From NCBI RefSeq assembly GCF_000026365.1, contig NC_012991.1, positions 496,001-560,000 of the forward strand: a stretch of DNA of 64,000 bases. The letters run 5' to 3'. Source of the DNA: Zygosaccharomyces rouxii (taxonomy: Eukaryota > Ascomycota > Saccharomycetes > Saccharomycetales > Saccharomycetaceae). Of this stretch, positions 1 to 9,376 are shown piece after piece. How positions within the stretch are numbered: the stretch's first letter is position 1; the number at the start of each line of letters is the position of its first letter. The notes beneath the pieces are model-generated. The model was given only the letters and a program-made list of their open reading frames with translations, was not told where the DNA came from and made no database searches. The position numbers were made by a program, and so were the translations under genes.

Positions 1-218
1 GAGGGTTCCACCTTACAATCCTTTAAAACAGATTGGGTATGGTATATGCTATCAGCGACAAAGATAGCATCATGTCCTATAATCGTATAATATTCGCCTT
101 TGTCGATGGCACGAAGTGTAGTCGAAGGCTTCTCAGGAAGTCCCAAGTATCTCTTGTAGAACCTCCGTTCTTCAGAAATGTCTGAAAATTTTAATTCTGG
201 TCTTGCTGCAGAGGACAT
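1..218 (-). CDS. MSH2: DNA mismatch-repair protein Msh2, N-terminal fragment (cut by window start)
   Basis: Msh2 pairs with Msh6 or Msh3 to recognise base mismatches and small loops in nuclear DNA. Only the first 72 codons are present; the frame is open to the left edge. The protein starts MSSAARPELKFSDISEER and continues through GHDAIFVADSIYHTQS, which I recognise as the start of yeast Msh2 and its MutS mismatch-binding domain I. The ATG lies at 216–218. The neighbours SPO21, YPQ1 and TRM10 follow on the same strand, as in the YOL090W–YOL093W order of Sc, which supports the call. A cell-cycle box lies about 140 bp upstream (separate entry). Confidence 0.95.
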   Translation of the reverse strand, partial: MSSAARPELKFSDISEERRFYKRYLGLPEKPSTTLRAIDKGEYYTIIGHDAIFVADSIYHTQSVLKDCKVEP

Positions 219-353
219 TGCAGTTCAATGATCTATTACTGGATGTAATCACTACGGTTCTCAACCAGAAAGTCGAACTTATGGAGCTTTTAATGCGTCT
301 TGTACTTAAAAGTTGTTCAAGCTCATCGCGAACACATATTTTACGTGTGGAAC

Positions 354-363
354 TGACGCGTCA
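354..363. promoter_or_regulatory. MCB element (MBF site) in the MSH2 promoter
   Basis: TGACGCGTCA is a perfect 10-bp palindrome containing the MluI cell-cycle box ACGCGT, about 140 bp upstream of the MSH2 start. In Sc, MCB-driven G1/S transcription is established for DNA replication and repair genes, including MSH2. Regulation here is inferred from position and motif. Confidence 0.6.
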
Positions 364-374
364 TTGTCAGCGTG

Positions 375-416
375 GACGTCAGCATCGGCATCGACGTCAG
401 CATCGACATCAGCGCC
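375..416. repeat. 18-bp tandem repeat built of hexamers
   Basis: Two 18-bp units start at 375 and 393 and share GACGTCAGCATCG. They are followed by a third, decayed partial copy. Each unit is itself made of three related hexamers (GACGTC, AGCATC, GRCATC). GACGTCA is seven of the eight bases of an ATF/CREB site. The array sits between the MSH2 start and the MCB box on one side and the SPO21 3' end on the other. Confidence 0.7.
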
Positions 417-609
417 AGTAAATAGAAATATATATAAATATACATTTAACAAAAATTTCAAACAGTTAAGTAGTACCGAGATCTTCGTTATTTTTTCTAA
501 AATTCTGAACCATATTAAAAATTTAGTAGAGTCTGCAGAAAAGTTAATTAATATAAAAATGATGAGAGTGTCAATCGATATAAAGCAAAAAAAAAAAAAA
601 TAGTAAGAG

Positions 610-3180
610 TTAGCGGCTACATTGAGAAAGTTCACCTTTTAAATAGGCAATTTTTTTCTGATTTTTATCATTAGTTTTCCGGTGAGTTTCAATTTCTTGT
701 AATAAACGATTAGCGTATTCCTCATACTCTGACATCTGTTTCTTTAAACCAGATAATTGATTACTCAAGAAATTGTTTGAACGCATATAAGAGACATGTT
801 TAGTAACGATTTGGTCCAAGAAGGATTCCTTAGCAATCTCGTTGTAAAACTTGACAATCATTGTTTCATGGTCTTTCATCTTTTTTTCAGTTGCATCATC
901 TTCCACCATAAATTCAGTGATAGATCCAAAATTACTGATAGTCTTGAGATGAAATTCAAAACTTGCCAACGTCTCATCCGTGACAATTCCCCTATAATAG
1001 AGCATTAAATGAGACATGAACTGTAAAGATTGGATCCTATAACATTCTGTCAACTGAATCTGCTTCCTAAGAGTCTTGTTATCCTTTCTCAAATCTAAAA
1101 CTTTACTTCTTTCGCTGCGGAAATTATCTTGGATCTTCAAGTTACCAACTTTTAATAGCTCAATGATATTTTCAGAACGACGCAATTTATTAGAAAATGA
1201 TTCTTGATTACTACATTTCATGTCTCTTTCATCGTTTCCACCTTTATTCATTGAACCAACTAGATCACTCAACCTTGTAGTCAAGATGTTGTTCTTTTCG
1301 TGTATGATTTCGTTGTCAAAGATTGTGGTTTTGTAATCATTTTGGACTGTATCAAATTGTAACTTCAAGGATTCATGCGCAGCTCGTAAAGATTCGTATT
1401 GCTCTTCCATGGAATGGTGATTAGTCTGCATAGACTCATGTTTAGCGCGAATCGCATCACACTCACTTCTCAGTGTTTGATATTGTGATTCAACGAAATC
1501 ATACTTGGCTTTCATTATGTCATATTCCTTTTTAGAAGATTGGAATTCACAATTAATTGTTTTATTGTCGGCTTCTAAACAGTCTAATTTATTCTGTAGC
1601 GAATCTTGTTTACTTTGCAAAGTTTCTTGATTCGCTTGACTCGAATCTTGTTTTGCCCTTTCCCTTTGTAAATCAGCTAAAGTTTCATCAAATTCTTTAG
1701 TCTTAATTTCCAATTCTTTTTTTAATGTATTGACCTGTTCTTGTGTTCTTTCATTGACAGTCCTTTCACAATCCTTGGCGGCAAAGAAATCTTTCTTAGA
1801 ATGTGCCACCTCATCAGTCAAAATTTCTGCCTCTTCTGACAGGCTTTCGAAATCTTTTTCTAAATGGGAATATTTATCCTTCAACAATTCTAACTCTGTT
1901 TTCAACTTGACATTTTCTCGATCCTTATCCTCAACTTCTTTCCTAAGATTACCAAATGAACTCTGAACCGTGTTGAGTGTAATTTCCATATCAATTTTTT
2001 CTTGAGCGACCTTTTCATGATTCTCAGTATAATTCTTAACCATGTCCAAAAACTCATTGCTTAGCTCTGATATCGTAAATAAAGAGCCTTCAAGGGAAGA
2101 TGAACAATTGAGACCATCGGTCAATATCCTTAATGCTTTATCGAAATTATCAAATGCAACAGAGTTCTTATCAATCCAACTACAGTCATGGGCAATAGAT
2201 GCATTAGATTGAGCCTTAACAGGTTCAAAGACATATTTATATGGGTTATCCATAACATCGTCAACTGGGGTTATTGGTGAAATTTCGTTATTCTTGCACA
2301 AAATCTCTTCACTGGCAGGTGAGAAGACTTGTCCTATTTTTGCTTTTACCTCTCTAGCCCTTTCAACTGAGCTTGATGCACTGCTGTCACTGCTTTCATA
2401 ATTACTATCATCGTCATCATCATGAACAACATTTCCTTCTATGAAGCCAGCTCCATGAGTCTTCTCGGCAGCATAACGATGTGATTTACGTCCATTTTCT
2501 TCATCATCATCAGAGGAAAAATTCATTAATTGTTGAGTCAGTCTTTCCATGTTCCTTTCACGCTTCTGTTCATGCGTCAACATGTCATCTGGATCCACCT
2601 TTGAAGCATTGAAGTCGTTTTCTACCGTTTCTTGCTGAGGTGTATCATGTTCACTATCACTGTAATCACCATTTGGATGAGAATGATGTCCCCTCCAAGA
2701 CTTCCAAAACCTATGCTGCCTAGGAGGTTCCTCGTCTTTAGCTGATTCAAGGGTAGAGTTTTCTGGTTGAGTTACATCAGAATCCTTAACTTCTTCACGT
2801 CGAAAGAAAGAGCGTAAGCTTTTCCTAAAAGGTGATCCACTTTTAGAATTTGTTGGTGTACTTTGAGTAATAGCAGATCCTGAAGAATTAATGCGTTCCT
2901 CCTTGGCATTTTCCTTTGTTGGGCTGGTTGCCGCAGATTTACTCTTAGGTTTAAAGAACCAACTTTTCAGAGAGGAATTCTCAGGCTGATTGGTTCCCTG
3001 CGTTTCTTCATCGGAACTGGTGTCCTCCTCATCATCATCTCTTACTGAATAATTATCCAAGCTGTGTACATCTTGGTGATAATCACCATTAAACGAAGTT
3101 TCAGGCGTTTTCATTGAAGTTTCAATTTCGGAATTGGTCATATCTGATCGATCTAGGTAGTCCGAATTAAGCAATGGCAT
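610..3180 (-). CDS. SPO21: Meiotic spindle-pole-body outer plaque protein, Spo21/Mpc70 type
   Basis: Spo21 (Mpc70) is a structural protein of the meiosis II outer plaque that nucleates the prospore membrane. This protein has 856 residues against about 609 in Sc. Residues 1–300 are acidic, Ser/Asp-rich and probably disordered. A long coiled coil runs from roughly 380 to 645 (repeated E/K/L/S heptad-like sequence), with shorter helical segments near 665–710 and at the C-terminus. Three short aromatic-basic motifs occur in the N-terminal part (KSWFFKPK, RSFFRRE, RFWKSWRG). Identity rests on coiled-coil character and on its place between MSH2 and YPQ1, exactly as YOL091W. The first ATG (3180) is used; Met14 is an alternative. 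A candidate Ndt80 site lies upstream. The paralogue YSW1 is the other family member it could resemble. Confidence 0.75.
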   Translation of the reverse strand: MPLLNSDYLDRSDMTNSEIETSMKTPETSFNGDYHQDVHSLDNYSVRDDDEEDTSSDEETQGTNQPENSSLKSWFFKPKSKSAATSPTKENAKEERINSSGSAITQSTPTNSKSGSPFRKSLRSFFRREEVKDSDVTQPENSTLESAKDEEPPRQHRFWKSWRGHHSHPNGDYSDSEHDTPQQETVENDFNASKVDPDDMLTHEQKRERNMERLTQQLMNFSSDDDEENGRKSHRYAAEKTHGAGFIEGNVVHDDDDDSNYESSDSSASSSVERAREVKAKIGQVFSPASEEILCKNNEISPITPVDDVMDNPYKYVFEPVKAQSNASIAHDCSWIDKNSVAFDNFDKALRILTDGLNCSSSLEGSLFTISELSNEFLDMVKNYTENHEKVAQEKIDMEITLNTVQSSFGNLRKEVEDKDRENVKLKTELELLKDKYSHLEKDFESLSEEAEILTDEVAHSKKDFFAAKDCERTVNERTQEQVNTLKKELEIKTKEFDETLADLQRERAKQDSSQANQETLQSKQDSLQNKLDCLEADNKTINCEFQSSKKEYDIMKAKYDFVESQYQTLRSECDAIRAKHESMQTNHHSMEEQYESLRAAHESLKLQFDTVQNDYKTTIFDNEIIHEKNNILTTRLSDLVGSMNKGGNDERDMKCSNQESFSNKLRRSENIIELLKVGNLKIQDNFRSERSKVLDLRKDNKTLRKQIQLTECYRIQSLQFMSHLMLYYRGIVTDETLASFEFHLKTISNFGSITEFMVEDDATEKKMKDHETMIVKFYNEIAKESFLDQIVTKHVSYMRSNNFLSNQLSGLKKQMSEYEEYANRLLQEIETHRKTNDKNQKKIAYLKGELSQCSR

Positions 3181-3529
3181 TAACCGCTAGTACCCGGAAT
3201 ATCTAAAAGAACCAATTAGATTGCCTTTGAGAATGTCCAAAATAAATTTAGGTGATTAATTGTAACAATGACAGTGTTCAGCACCGCCAGTATTTATTAT
3301 TATTATTATTATTAGTATTATTTTATTTTACTCAACTACCAAATATATTTTGTGTCGCTGTTGCCTAAAACCTCCACGATTGACGCGGCTAGCGCGGAAG
3401 GAAAAAGAAAGGACAAAATTGTCACAGTCATTGGCAATACTATTGCACATACAGTAAAAAAAAAAGCTATTATGAATTTTAAAAATTAATCCCATCAATT
3501 GTATTATTTTCTGTTCTAAAGCTTTTAAT
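3181..3529. other. Intergenic, SPO21 promoter
   Basis: This gap is the SPO21 promoter and the 3' flank of YPQ1. It contains an (ATT)n microsatellite around 3290–3325 and a match to the mid-meiotic MSE (separate entry). No gene is seen. Confidence 0.5.
3348..3356 (-). promoter_or_regulatory. Candidate MSE (Ndt80 site) upstream of SPO21
   Basis: On the minus strand this reads GACACAAAA, a full match to the mid-sporulation element consensus gNCRCAAAW. It lies about 170 bp upstream of the SPO21 start. Sc SPO21 is a middle meiotic gene, so the site fits the gene, but a 9-mer of this degeneracy can also occur by chance. Confidence 0.45.
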
Positions 3530-4432
3530 TCATGCAAAATCACCCACAGATGCTGAAGGTCCCTTACCATAGGCGAAAAATTGAATAAATATAACAAAAT
3601 CCATGAATAAAGTTCCTAAACTCCCAATTAACCACGAAGCGTTAACCAATAAATATTTTGGATCTAAGGAAATGATAATCACTGATAAGATAAATGCACT
3701 ATTACCGAGGCATGCAAATAGGAAAAACAGGAAAGAAATACCTTCGCAGGATTTTCTTTGGAAATTCAACAGAATTTGAGGGATACGAGATCCCAAATAA
3801 AGAACAGCACTTAGATAGCCAAATAGCTGTGCTAACCAATTCATATCTAAGTCAGGACTAGAGGGTTTTGATTTGTGAGGATTGTTGCAATAAGAGATAT
3901 ACCATGACAAAAAGCCACCAATAACCACTGCAAAAACGATGAATAGATCGTTGAAATATCTTTTTGCCCCATTTTCAGAAATCAATTCTGCACTGTTTAG
4001 AGTTTGATACTCTTGGTTTGGTTCGTTACTACGATTTCTAATCTCCGCATGTAGAAGAGGCTCACTCTCATGGAAAACGTCTTGTAAGACGCTTTCGTTT
4101 ATAGGATTAGCTGGCGATAGATGAACAGGATCAACTTTTTCCTCAGTACCGTACCAGAAACATTGAACTAGTAGAATGATATCAGCTAGAGTATAATAAG
4201 CGGCCAAAATGATCATAGTTGATAATAAATGCTGTAACATGGCACCTACCAGGTTAAAAACATCACCAGCTAACCAAAGAATCACAAACATCAAAGATAG
4301 ACCGTCAGCAGATTTTCTATGAAAGTTTTCATAGATCTGCGGTACGAAGACTATTACCCAACATGCGATGGAGATGGATCCCGCTATACCACTGATATTC
4401 TCAGAATTCCACTCTATAGGCACTAGTTGCAT
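3530..4432 (-). CDS. YPQ1: Vacuolar cationic amino-acid transporter, PQ-loop family
   Basis: Ypq proteins are seven-helix PQ-loop transporters that export basic amino acids across the vacuolar membrane. The 300-residue protein has both PQ-loop repeats: FVPQIYENF (PQ at about 31–32) and RIPQILLNF (PQ at about 218–219). Each is followed by a conserved RKSxxG(L/I)S stretch. The loop between them carries ESEPLL (about 122–127), which fits the ExxxLL dileucine signal used for AP-3 sorting to the vacuole. The start is set at Met 4432 because MQLVPIEW matches the known start of Sc Ypq1; the frame upstream offers only a TTG. Position beside SPO21 and TRM10 matches YOL092W. Confidence 0.92.
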   Translation of the reverse strand: MQLVPIEWNSENISGIAGSISIACWVIVFVPQIYENFHRKSADGLSLMFVILWLAGDVFNLVGAMLQHLLSTMIILAAYYTLADIILLVQCFWYGTEEKVDPVHLSPANPINESVLQDVFHESEPLLHAEIRNRSNEPNQEYQTLNSAELISENGAKRYFNDLFIVFAVVIGGFLSWYISYCNNPHKSKPSSPDLDMNWLAQLFGYLSAVLYLGSRIPQILLNFQRKSCEGISFLFFLFACLGNSAFILSVIIISLDPKYLLVNASWLIGSLGTLFMDFVIFIQFFAYGKGPSASVGDFA

Positions 4433-4660
4433 TTTGTAAATTATTTTCAAAGAGTTCAGAACGTTTGCAAACCTTCCACGATTGATTCAATGCTTTATTA
4501 GTTGCCTGAGTCACTCATATTTCATATTTCATGGTGAAATACTGAAATTTTCTCTTTTTTTCACTCTTCCCGCATAAGGCTTCCGAGTCGCGCATACTTT
4601 TTACCCGACTTTAAAAGATACATATACTTAACTTAGACTATGATACAAGAATCTACGATT

Positions 4661-5551
4661 TTATTCGCCACCTTCTTCGCTCTCACCATCTTCACTTTCT
4701 TCATCTTCATCATCCTCATCGTCCTGTGAATTTTCTTGATCCAATTTCCTTGGCGGTAACACGTATTCAAATGCCTCTTTCCAATCGTGATTGTCAAAAT
4801 ATTTAAGCATCAGTTGAACCACATGAGTAGTTGTTAGCACTTTACGCCCGGAAATATTGATAAATTCGTCAATGGGTAGCCTTTTAGCAGGAACGCCCAT
4901 TTCCTTAGCCTTATTATAACATAATGCTTTGTGTCTGTTCTTGTCTACAATCCCACCAACGATGTAAGTCATTCCTGGCTCTAAAGTTTCTAATTTATCA
5001 TCTGTATCCGCGGTAAGATATACCAGTTTAGTTTTATCAACATCCGGCCCCATAATCAATTGATCATCTTCATGGAATTCGAAATTTTTCCACTGCTCAT
5101 AGTGGCATCCTTTCATTTCTTCATCAAATCTATTCTTCAACCTTTTACCAAAGGAAGTTACTTTCATATGAGTAAAATGATTTTCACGTCTATTACTGGA
5201 GTAAGCTCTGGTAATTTGATTGGACATACTCACAATTTCCCTATCATTCATGAGATCGTCAAATCCACAATCTAAAACAATATTGACTCCAGAATCCTTT
5301 TGATTTGGATTCTCTCGAGGTTGACGTTTGAGTTCTTTTGGAATTTCTTCACCCCTATCGATATACTCTTGAATTCTTGCACGTCTATTTTCCCTTGCCC
5401 TCTTACGCTTTTCCTTACGAATCTGGGCATATTCTTCTTTCATAATATTATATCTCTGCTTCTTCCACACCTTTTTCCATTTGCTCTTGGACATACCCTC
5501 GGGGGTGGGAGGTAAAGTGGTCATCTTCCTTTTGTAATCTTCTGAGGACAT
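4661..5551 (-). CDS. TRM10: tRNA (guanine-9-N1)-methyltransferase Trm10
   Basis: Trm10 methylates G9 of many tRNAs using S-adenosylmethionine and has a SPOUT fold. The 296-residue protein (Sc 293) has a Lys/Arg-rich N-terminal region (about 20–60) for tRNA binding. The catalytic region contains [14 protein letters not shown], where Asp203 is the likely counterpart of the catalytic Asp210 of Sc. It is followed by [20 protein letters not shown], the trefoil-knot SAM site. The C-terminus is a Glu/Asp-rich tail. The ATG at 5551 is chosen; the open frame extends upstream only to a GTG. It matches YOL093W in order and strand. Two PAC-like boxes lie upstream. Confidence 0.95.
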   Translation of the reverse strand: MSSEDYKRKMTTLPPTPEGMSKSKWKKVWKKQRYNIMKEEYAQIRKEKRKRARENRRARIQEYIDRGEEIPKELKRQPRENPNQKDSGVNIVLDCGFDDLMNDREIVSMSNQITRAYSSNRRENHFTHMKVTSFGKRLKNRFDEEMKGCHYEQWKNFEFHEDDQLIMGPDVDKTKLVYLTADTDDKLETLEPGMTYIVGGIVDKNRHKALCYNKAKEMGVPAKRLPIDEFINISGRKVLTTTHVVQLMLKYFDNHDWKEAFEYVLPPRKLDQENSQDDEDDEDEESEDGESEEGGE

Positions 5552-6254
5552 ATTGAATGCGTCTTGGTGGCCCACAATGGGTGGTGAATGCTGCCTAATA
5601 CCGTCTTAAATCGATCTTCTTAGATATTCAGGACGTGATGAGCTTAAGCTTCTTCCGATGAGCTATGAGCTGAAATTTTCAAAACACCCATACATGTTTG
5701 ATAGACTAGTAGTGATACGAGGACTATTATATTGAATTATTGGAAAAGAAGTAGTACTTCAAGACATCATATACCATCATATTGGAATTGATTCGAATTT
5801 TTGGGTATTTCTAGGCATTTTTTCCTTTTTTTTCCAATTTTTTGGAGTTTTTTAAAAATATTGGTACTAATATCAACCTAATGTTATTCATCTTGTTATG
5901 AAGAGATCCAACAAACTCCAAAAGCCTTCCCAAGCTTAATTTCTGACCAGAAGACTTGAATTGATCCCTCCTTTAATCTTACTTTTCAACATTTTGTCGA
6001 GACTTCGTCCCAAACACAATAACTTCTGGGGAAAATTCCAGGAAAATGAATGAAAACATCTAAAATAAAGCTTATGGCTTCAAACGTAATGTTAAATACT
6101 CTCCATACGTCCTTAACCGCTTCCTTATCAGTATCACTCATATCACGTGACTATATCTTCACGCTAGTGGGTAAGTTTTCAATTGAATAATACCAACATT
6201 AGAGAATCACTCATTACAAAGTGGGAGATCATTACAGAAAGTGCCCAATTCATC
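5552..6254. other. Divergent intergenic region TRM10–RFC4
   Basis: This 703-bp shared upstream region contains two PAC-like boxes and an RRPE-like sequence near TRM10 (separate entries). A TCACGTGA E-box (6143–6150), a Cbf1/Pho4-type site, lies about 105 bp from the RFC4 start. The middle is A/T-rich with T-runs near 5820–5860. No convincing gene is seen. Confidence 0.5.
5637..5664. promoter_or_regulatory. Two PAC-like boxes upstream of TRM10
   Basis: GATGAGCTT (5637–5645) and CGATGAGCT (5656–5664) match the core of the PAC element GCGATGAGCT. Together with the adjacent TGAAATTTTC (5671–5680), an RRPE-like sequence, this resembles a ribosome-biogenesis promoter. That would be consistent with co-regulation of a tRNA-modifying enzyme with ribosome synthesis. 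Confidence 0.55.
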
Positions 6255-7220
6255 ATGTCCAAACCTCCACTTACATTAGAACTACCCTGGGTGGAAAAAT
6301 ATCGTCCCAAGCAGCTGAGCGATACCGTTGGTAATGAAGAGACTATCCACAGATTACAACAAATCGCTAAGGATGGTAATATGCCACATCTGATCATATC
6401 AGGATTACCGGGTATTGGTAAAACAACATCTATCCATTGTTTAGCACATGAACTATTAGGCGATTCATATTCTCAGGGAGTGCTAGAGTTAAATGCATCC
6501 GACGATAGAGGTATCGATGTCGTGAGAAACCAAATCAAGCAATTCGCCCAAAAGAAATGCCATTTGGAACCTGGCAAGCATAAAATTATCATATTGGATG
6601 AAGCAGATTCTATGACGGCAGGTGCTCAACAGGCACTTAGAAGAACAATGGAATTGTATTCCAATACTACGAGGTTTGCATTCGCATGTAATCAATCCAA
6701 TAAAATTATCGAACCATTACAGAGTAGATGCGCTATTTTACGTTATTCCAAATTATCTGATGAACAAGTTTTAAAGAGGTTGCTAGAGATTATCAAGGCC
6801 GAAAATGTTCAATATACAAATGATGGATTAGAAGCTCTTATTTTTACAGCAGAGGGTGATATGAGACAAGCAGTTAACAATTTACAAAGTACCGTGGCAG
6901 GTCATAGTCTAGTAAGTGGTGAGAATGTGTTTAAAATTGTCGATTCGCCTCACCCGTTAGTGGTAAAGAAAATGCTACTGGCACCTACACTTGACGAATC
7001 CATCGCTCTATTCAAGAATGAACTTTGGGACAAGGGTTATTCTTCTGTGGATATCGTTACCACTTGTTTCCGTGTTACGAAGACTTTATACCAATTGAAA
7101 GAGGCTAAAAGATTAGAAATGATCAAAGAAATCGGTATAGCTCACATGAGAATTCTTGAAGGTGTAGGCACTTATTTACAACTTGCATGCCTACTGGCCA
7201 AAATCCATCAACTAAAATAG
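6255..7220 (+). CDS. RFC4: Replication factor C subunit 4 (clamp-loader ATPase)
   Basis: Rfc4 is one of the small AAA+ subunits of the RFC complex that loads PCNA onto primer ends in the nucleus. The 321-residue protein contains the RFC-box start PWVEKYRP (about 11–18), Walker A GLPGIGKT (about 50–57), Walker B ILDEAD (about 113–118), and the SRC arginine-finger motif (about 157–159). The family C-terminal collar follows. The start is at 6255 because [18 protein letters not shown] aligns with the Sc start; an in-frame upstream ATG at 6183 would add 24 residues without family resemblance. It corresponds to YOL094C. Confidence 0.97.
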   Translation: MSKPPLTLELPWVEKYRPKQLSDTVGNEETIHRLQQIAKDGNMPHLIISGLPGIGKTTSIHCLAHELLGDSYSQGVLELNASDDRGIDVVRNQIKQFAQKKCHLEPGKHKIIILDEADSMTAGAQQALRRTMELYSNTTRFAFACNQSNKIIEPLQSRCAILRYSKLSDEQVLKRLLEIIKAENVQYTNDGLEALIFTAEGDMRQAVNNLQSTVAGHSLVSGENVFKIVDSPHPLVVKKMLLAPTLDESIALFKNELWDKGYSSVDIVTTCFRVTKTLYQLKEAKRLEMIKEIGIAHMRILEGVGTYLQLACLLAKIHQLK

Positions 7221-7395
7221 AGTATACTGTACAATACACGCAAATGTCTATATATAATATAATGCTATTTTCACTTCATGTTCCTTGTAAGCACTAGAAA
7301 TGATCTGGCTTCGCACAGCTCAAAATGAAAGTGGCCATTTTGACTAAATGTTGAACAATCCTGAAGGGAGAGAAAATTCACTTGAATGCACGGCT

Positions 7396-9165
7396 ATGGA
7401 CGTGCTGAGTAGTGTTCTAGGTGTCAATGAGAACGTATTGGATCCAGGTGAAAACCCTGGCGAGGTTGACCACTTGCAAGTTTATCTAGAGGATAGCAGG
7501 GATCCAAAGCTACAGATCAACAATAATCTTTGGCATGAGTTGGAAAAGTTACAGGAGAAGCAGAAACACATCCAATTGACAATAAAGACTACTGTACCAC
7601 CTTTGCGTGAATATATGGAACGCTTCAATTCACAATTGTCAGAATTCACCAGTGATTTAGGATACATAAGAAATAAGTCTACTGAATTGAAAAACATGTT
7701 AGAGTATAATTCCACTAGATTGGCTAAAGTCAGTCCGTTGGTAAACGATTTAATGATACCGCCAAGTGTAATCCATAGTATTTTACGTGACAAGATTAAT
7801 GCAGCCTGGCAAGAGAATATCGCCTTCATGAGGGATAAACAGGAAATATACGACAAGTACAAAAACTCAGATGCTACTAAACCTAAGGATTTCGAACTAT
7901 TGTATGAAGTGCTGTCCTACCTCAAGACCGTAATCTTGGACAGATCGAGGAAATTTATCACACGTTGTATTAAGAAATTGAGAAGTCATCAACCAACAGC
8001 TTCGCAACGCATTCAAGATACGCTTTTACAAGTAAGAGACATCTTTCAATATATTGTGGAGAATAATTATTCGCTAGCATTAGAATTGAGACAAGCTTAT
8101 GCATATACCCTGAGGTGGTACTACAAAGAGTATTTTGGTCGTTACGTGAGATCCCTTACGATTTTACCACTTAAAAATATTGATTCACAGTATTCATTGA
8201 GCAATAGCATTTCCAATGTACATGCAAGCAAATCTGGAACCTCTATGTTCTCCAACTATCTGTCGTATGGTTATGGTAAGAATGCTGGTCCCGTTACAGC
8301 AGAATCTATTCAGGATTACTTCCAAATCTCTAAGCGGTTGTCAATTTTAACGCAAGAAGACAACACCGTAATGGTTTCTCAAATTGCAGAAAATAATACC
8401 ATGTCGCACTACATTGAAATAGGATTTAAAAATTTGAATCTGGCAGTGTTGGATAACTGTAGTGTGGAATTAGAGTTTTTAAGGAATTTCTTCAGAATCA
8501 ACAATGATGAAGACGAATTTAGAGGTATGTTGGAGCAAATCTTTCAGCCAACGTTTGCCAAAACTGTTGAGTATACCAAGCAACTAATTCAGTACACTTT
8601 TGACATTTTTGGTGTTCTCATGTGCATCCGTATAGCTCAACAGTTACAATTCGAGTCTAAGAAACGCCAGCTTGTTGTCATGGAGGAAAATTTGAACAAC
8701 CATTTGATGTTACTATGGCCCAAATTCCAACAATTGGTAGATTTCCAATGCGATAGTCTTCATAAAGTACCCATTACAGCCGCTGTCGCCCGACCACTGA
8801 ACAACTCTTCCCATCGTAATCCATTGACGACACCCTTAGAGTTGACCATTCAATTCTCCAAATTTCTAACAAGTCTCTTGACTCTGGCATGTACTCATAG
8901 GGCCCCCATAGATGAAAGATCAGAACCTCTTTACAACTCTATATTCAGGATCAGGAACGATTTCGAAACTGTCATGACTAAATGTAGCAAAAAGACCAGT
9001 TCACCGGAGCGAATGCTGGCTATAAATTATATGTTCCTGTACAATACTCTGGAGCATCAAAACCTGAATTTACAAGGCCAAGCAGACCAGGAGTTGCCAG
9101 CAGTGGTCAAAGAGACCGAGGATCACTTCAAGGCATTGGTAGAAGCATTAAGCAAAGTCACATGA
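7396..9165 (+). CDS. VPS52: GARP complex subunit Vps52
   Basis: Vps52 is a subunit of the Vps51–54 (GARP) tethering complex that receives endosome-derived vesicles at the late Golgi. The 589-residue protein has the conserved N-terminal helical region containing LKNMLEYNSTRLAKVSPLV and VNDLMIPP. Next come coiled-coil segments and the Vps52/Sac2-family C-terminal part. The start at 7396 is preferred because MDVLSSVLGV resembles the Sc start and has a better context (G at −3 and +4). An in-frame ATG at 7348 would add 16 residues. This gene is YDR484W in Sc, so it is the first gene here from the second duplicated block. Confidence 0.93.
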   Translation: MDVLSSVLGVNENVLDPGENPGEVDHLQVYLEDSRDPKLQINNNLWHELEKLQEKQKHIQLTIKTTVPPLREYMERFNSQLSEFTSDLGYIRNKSTELKNMLEYNSTRLAKVSPLVNDLMIPPSVIHSILRDKINAAWQENIAFMRDKQEIYDKYKNSDATKPKDFELLYEVLSYLKTVILDRSRKFITRCIKKLRSHQPTASQRIQDTLLQVRDIFQYIVENNYSLALELRQAYAYTLRWYYKEYFGRYVRSLTILPLKNIDSQYSLSNSISNVHASKSGTSMFSNYLSYGYGKNAGPVTAESIQDYFQISKRLSILTQEDNTVMVSQIAENNTMSHYIEIGFKNLNLAVLDNCSVELEFLRNFFRINNDEDEFRGMLEQIFQPTFAKTVEYTKQLIQYTFDIFGVLMCIRIAQQLQFESKKRQLVVMEENLNNHLMLLWPKFQQLVDFQCDSLHKVPITAAVARPLNNSSHRNPLTTPLELTIQFSKFLTSLLTLACTHRAPIDERSEPLYNSIFRIRNDFETVMTKCSKKTSSPERMLAINYMFLYNTLEHQNLNLQGQADQELPAVVKETEDHFKALVEALSKVT

Positions 9166-9376
9166 TATATTGATCTTGTTGGAGGGCACCGGATCAAACA
9201 TCTCATCTCTTCTTGAAAGGAGACCTTAATCGTAGAAACTATAGATTAGTTATAATATACTAAAATACCAAGAAATTTCTTCTTAAGTTTCTTTATAGAA
9301 TTAGGATTCTGCCCCTAGGACTAGCCAGGAGATGCTACATTGAATTTGCGTTCAATTGACTTCAATAAAGGACCCT

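Larger units (their letters stand above)
219..609. other. Intergenic, MSH2 promoter side and SPO21 3' side
   Basis: This 391-bp gap holds the MCB palindrome and the hexamer-built repeat. It also has an A/T-rich part at 420–600 with an A-run next to the SPO21 stop, probably its 3' processing region. No credible gene is seen. Confidence 0.6.

Noticed and set aside
6183..6254. 24-codon N-terminal extension of RFC4 from the upstream ATG
   Set aside because: The added residues do not resemble RFC sequence, and the second ATG matches the family start.
9356..9376. Upstream non-ATG extensions of HMI1, TRM10, SLD5, SDD3, VPS3, SEC20, HCH1, SEC21, YPQ1 and the YOL107W homologue
   Set aside because: They begin with TTG or GTG, which yeast nuclear genes do not normally use; the first ATG in each gives the family start.
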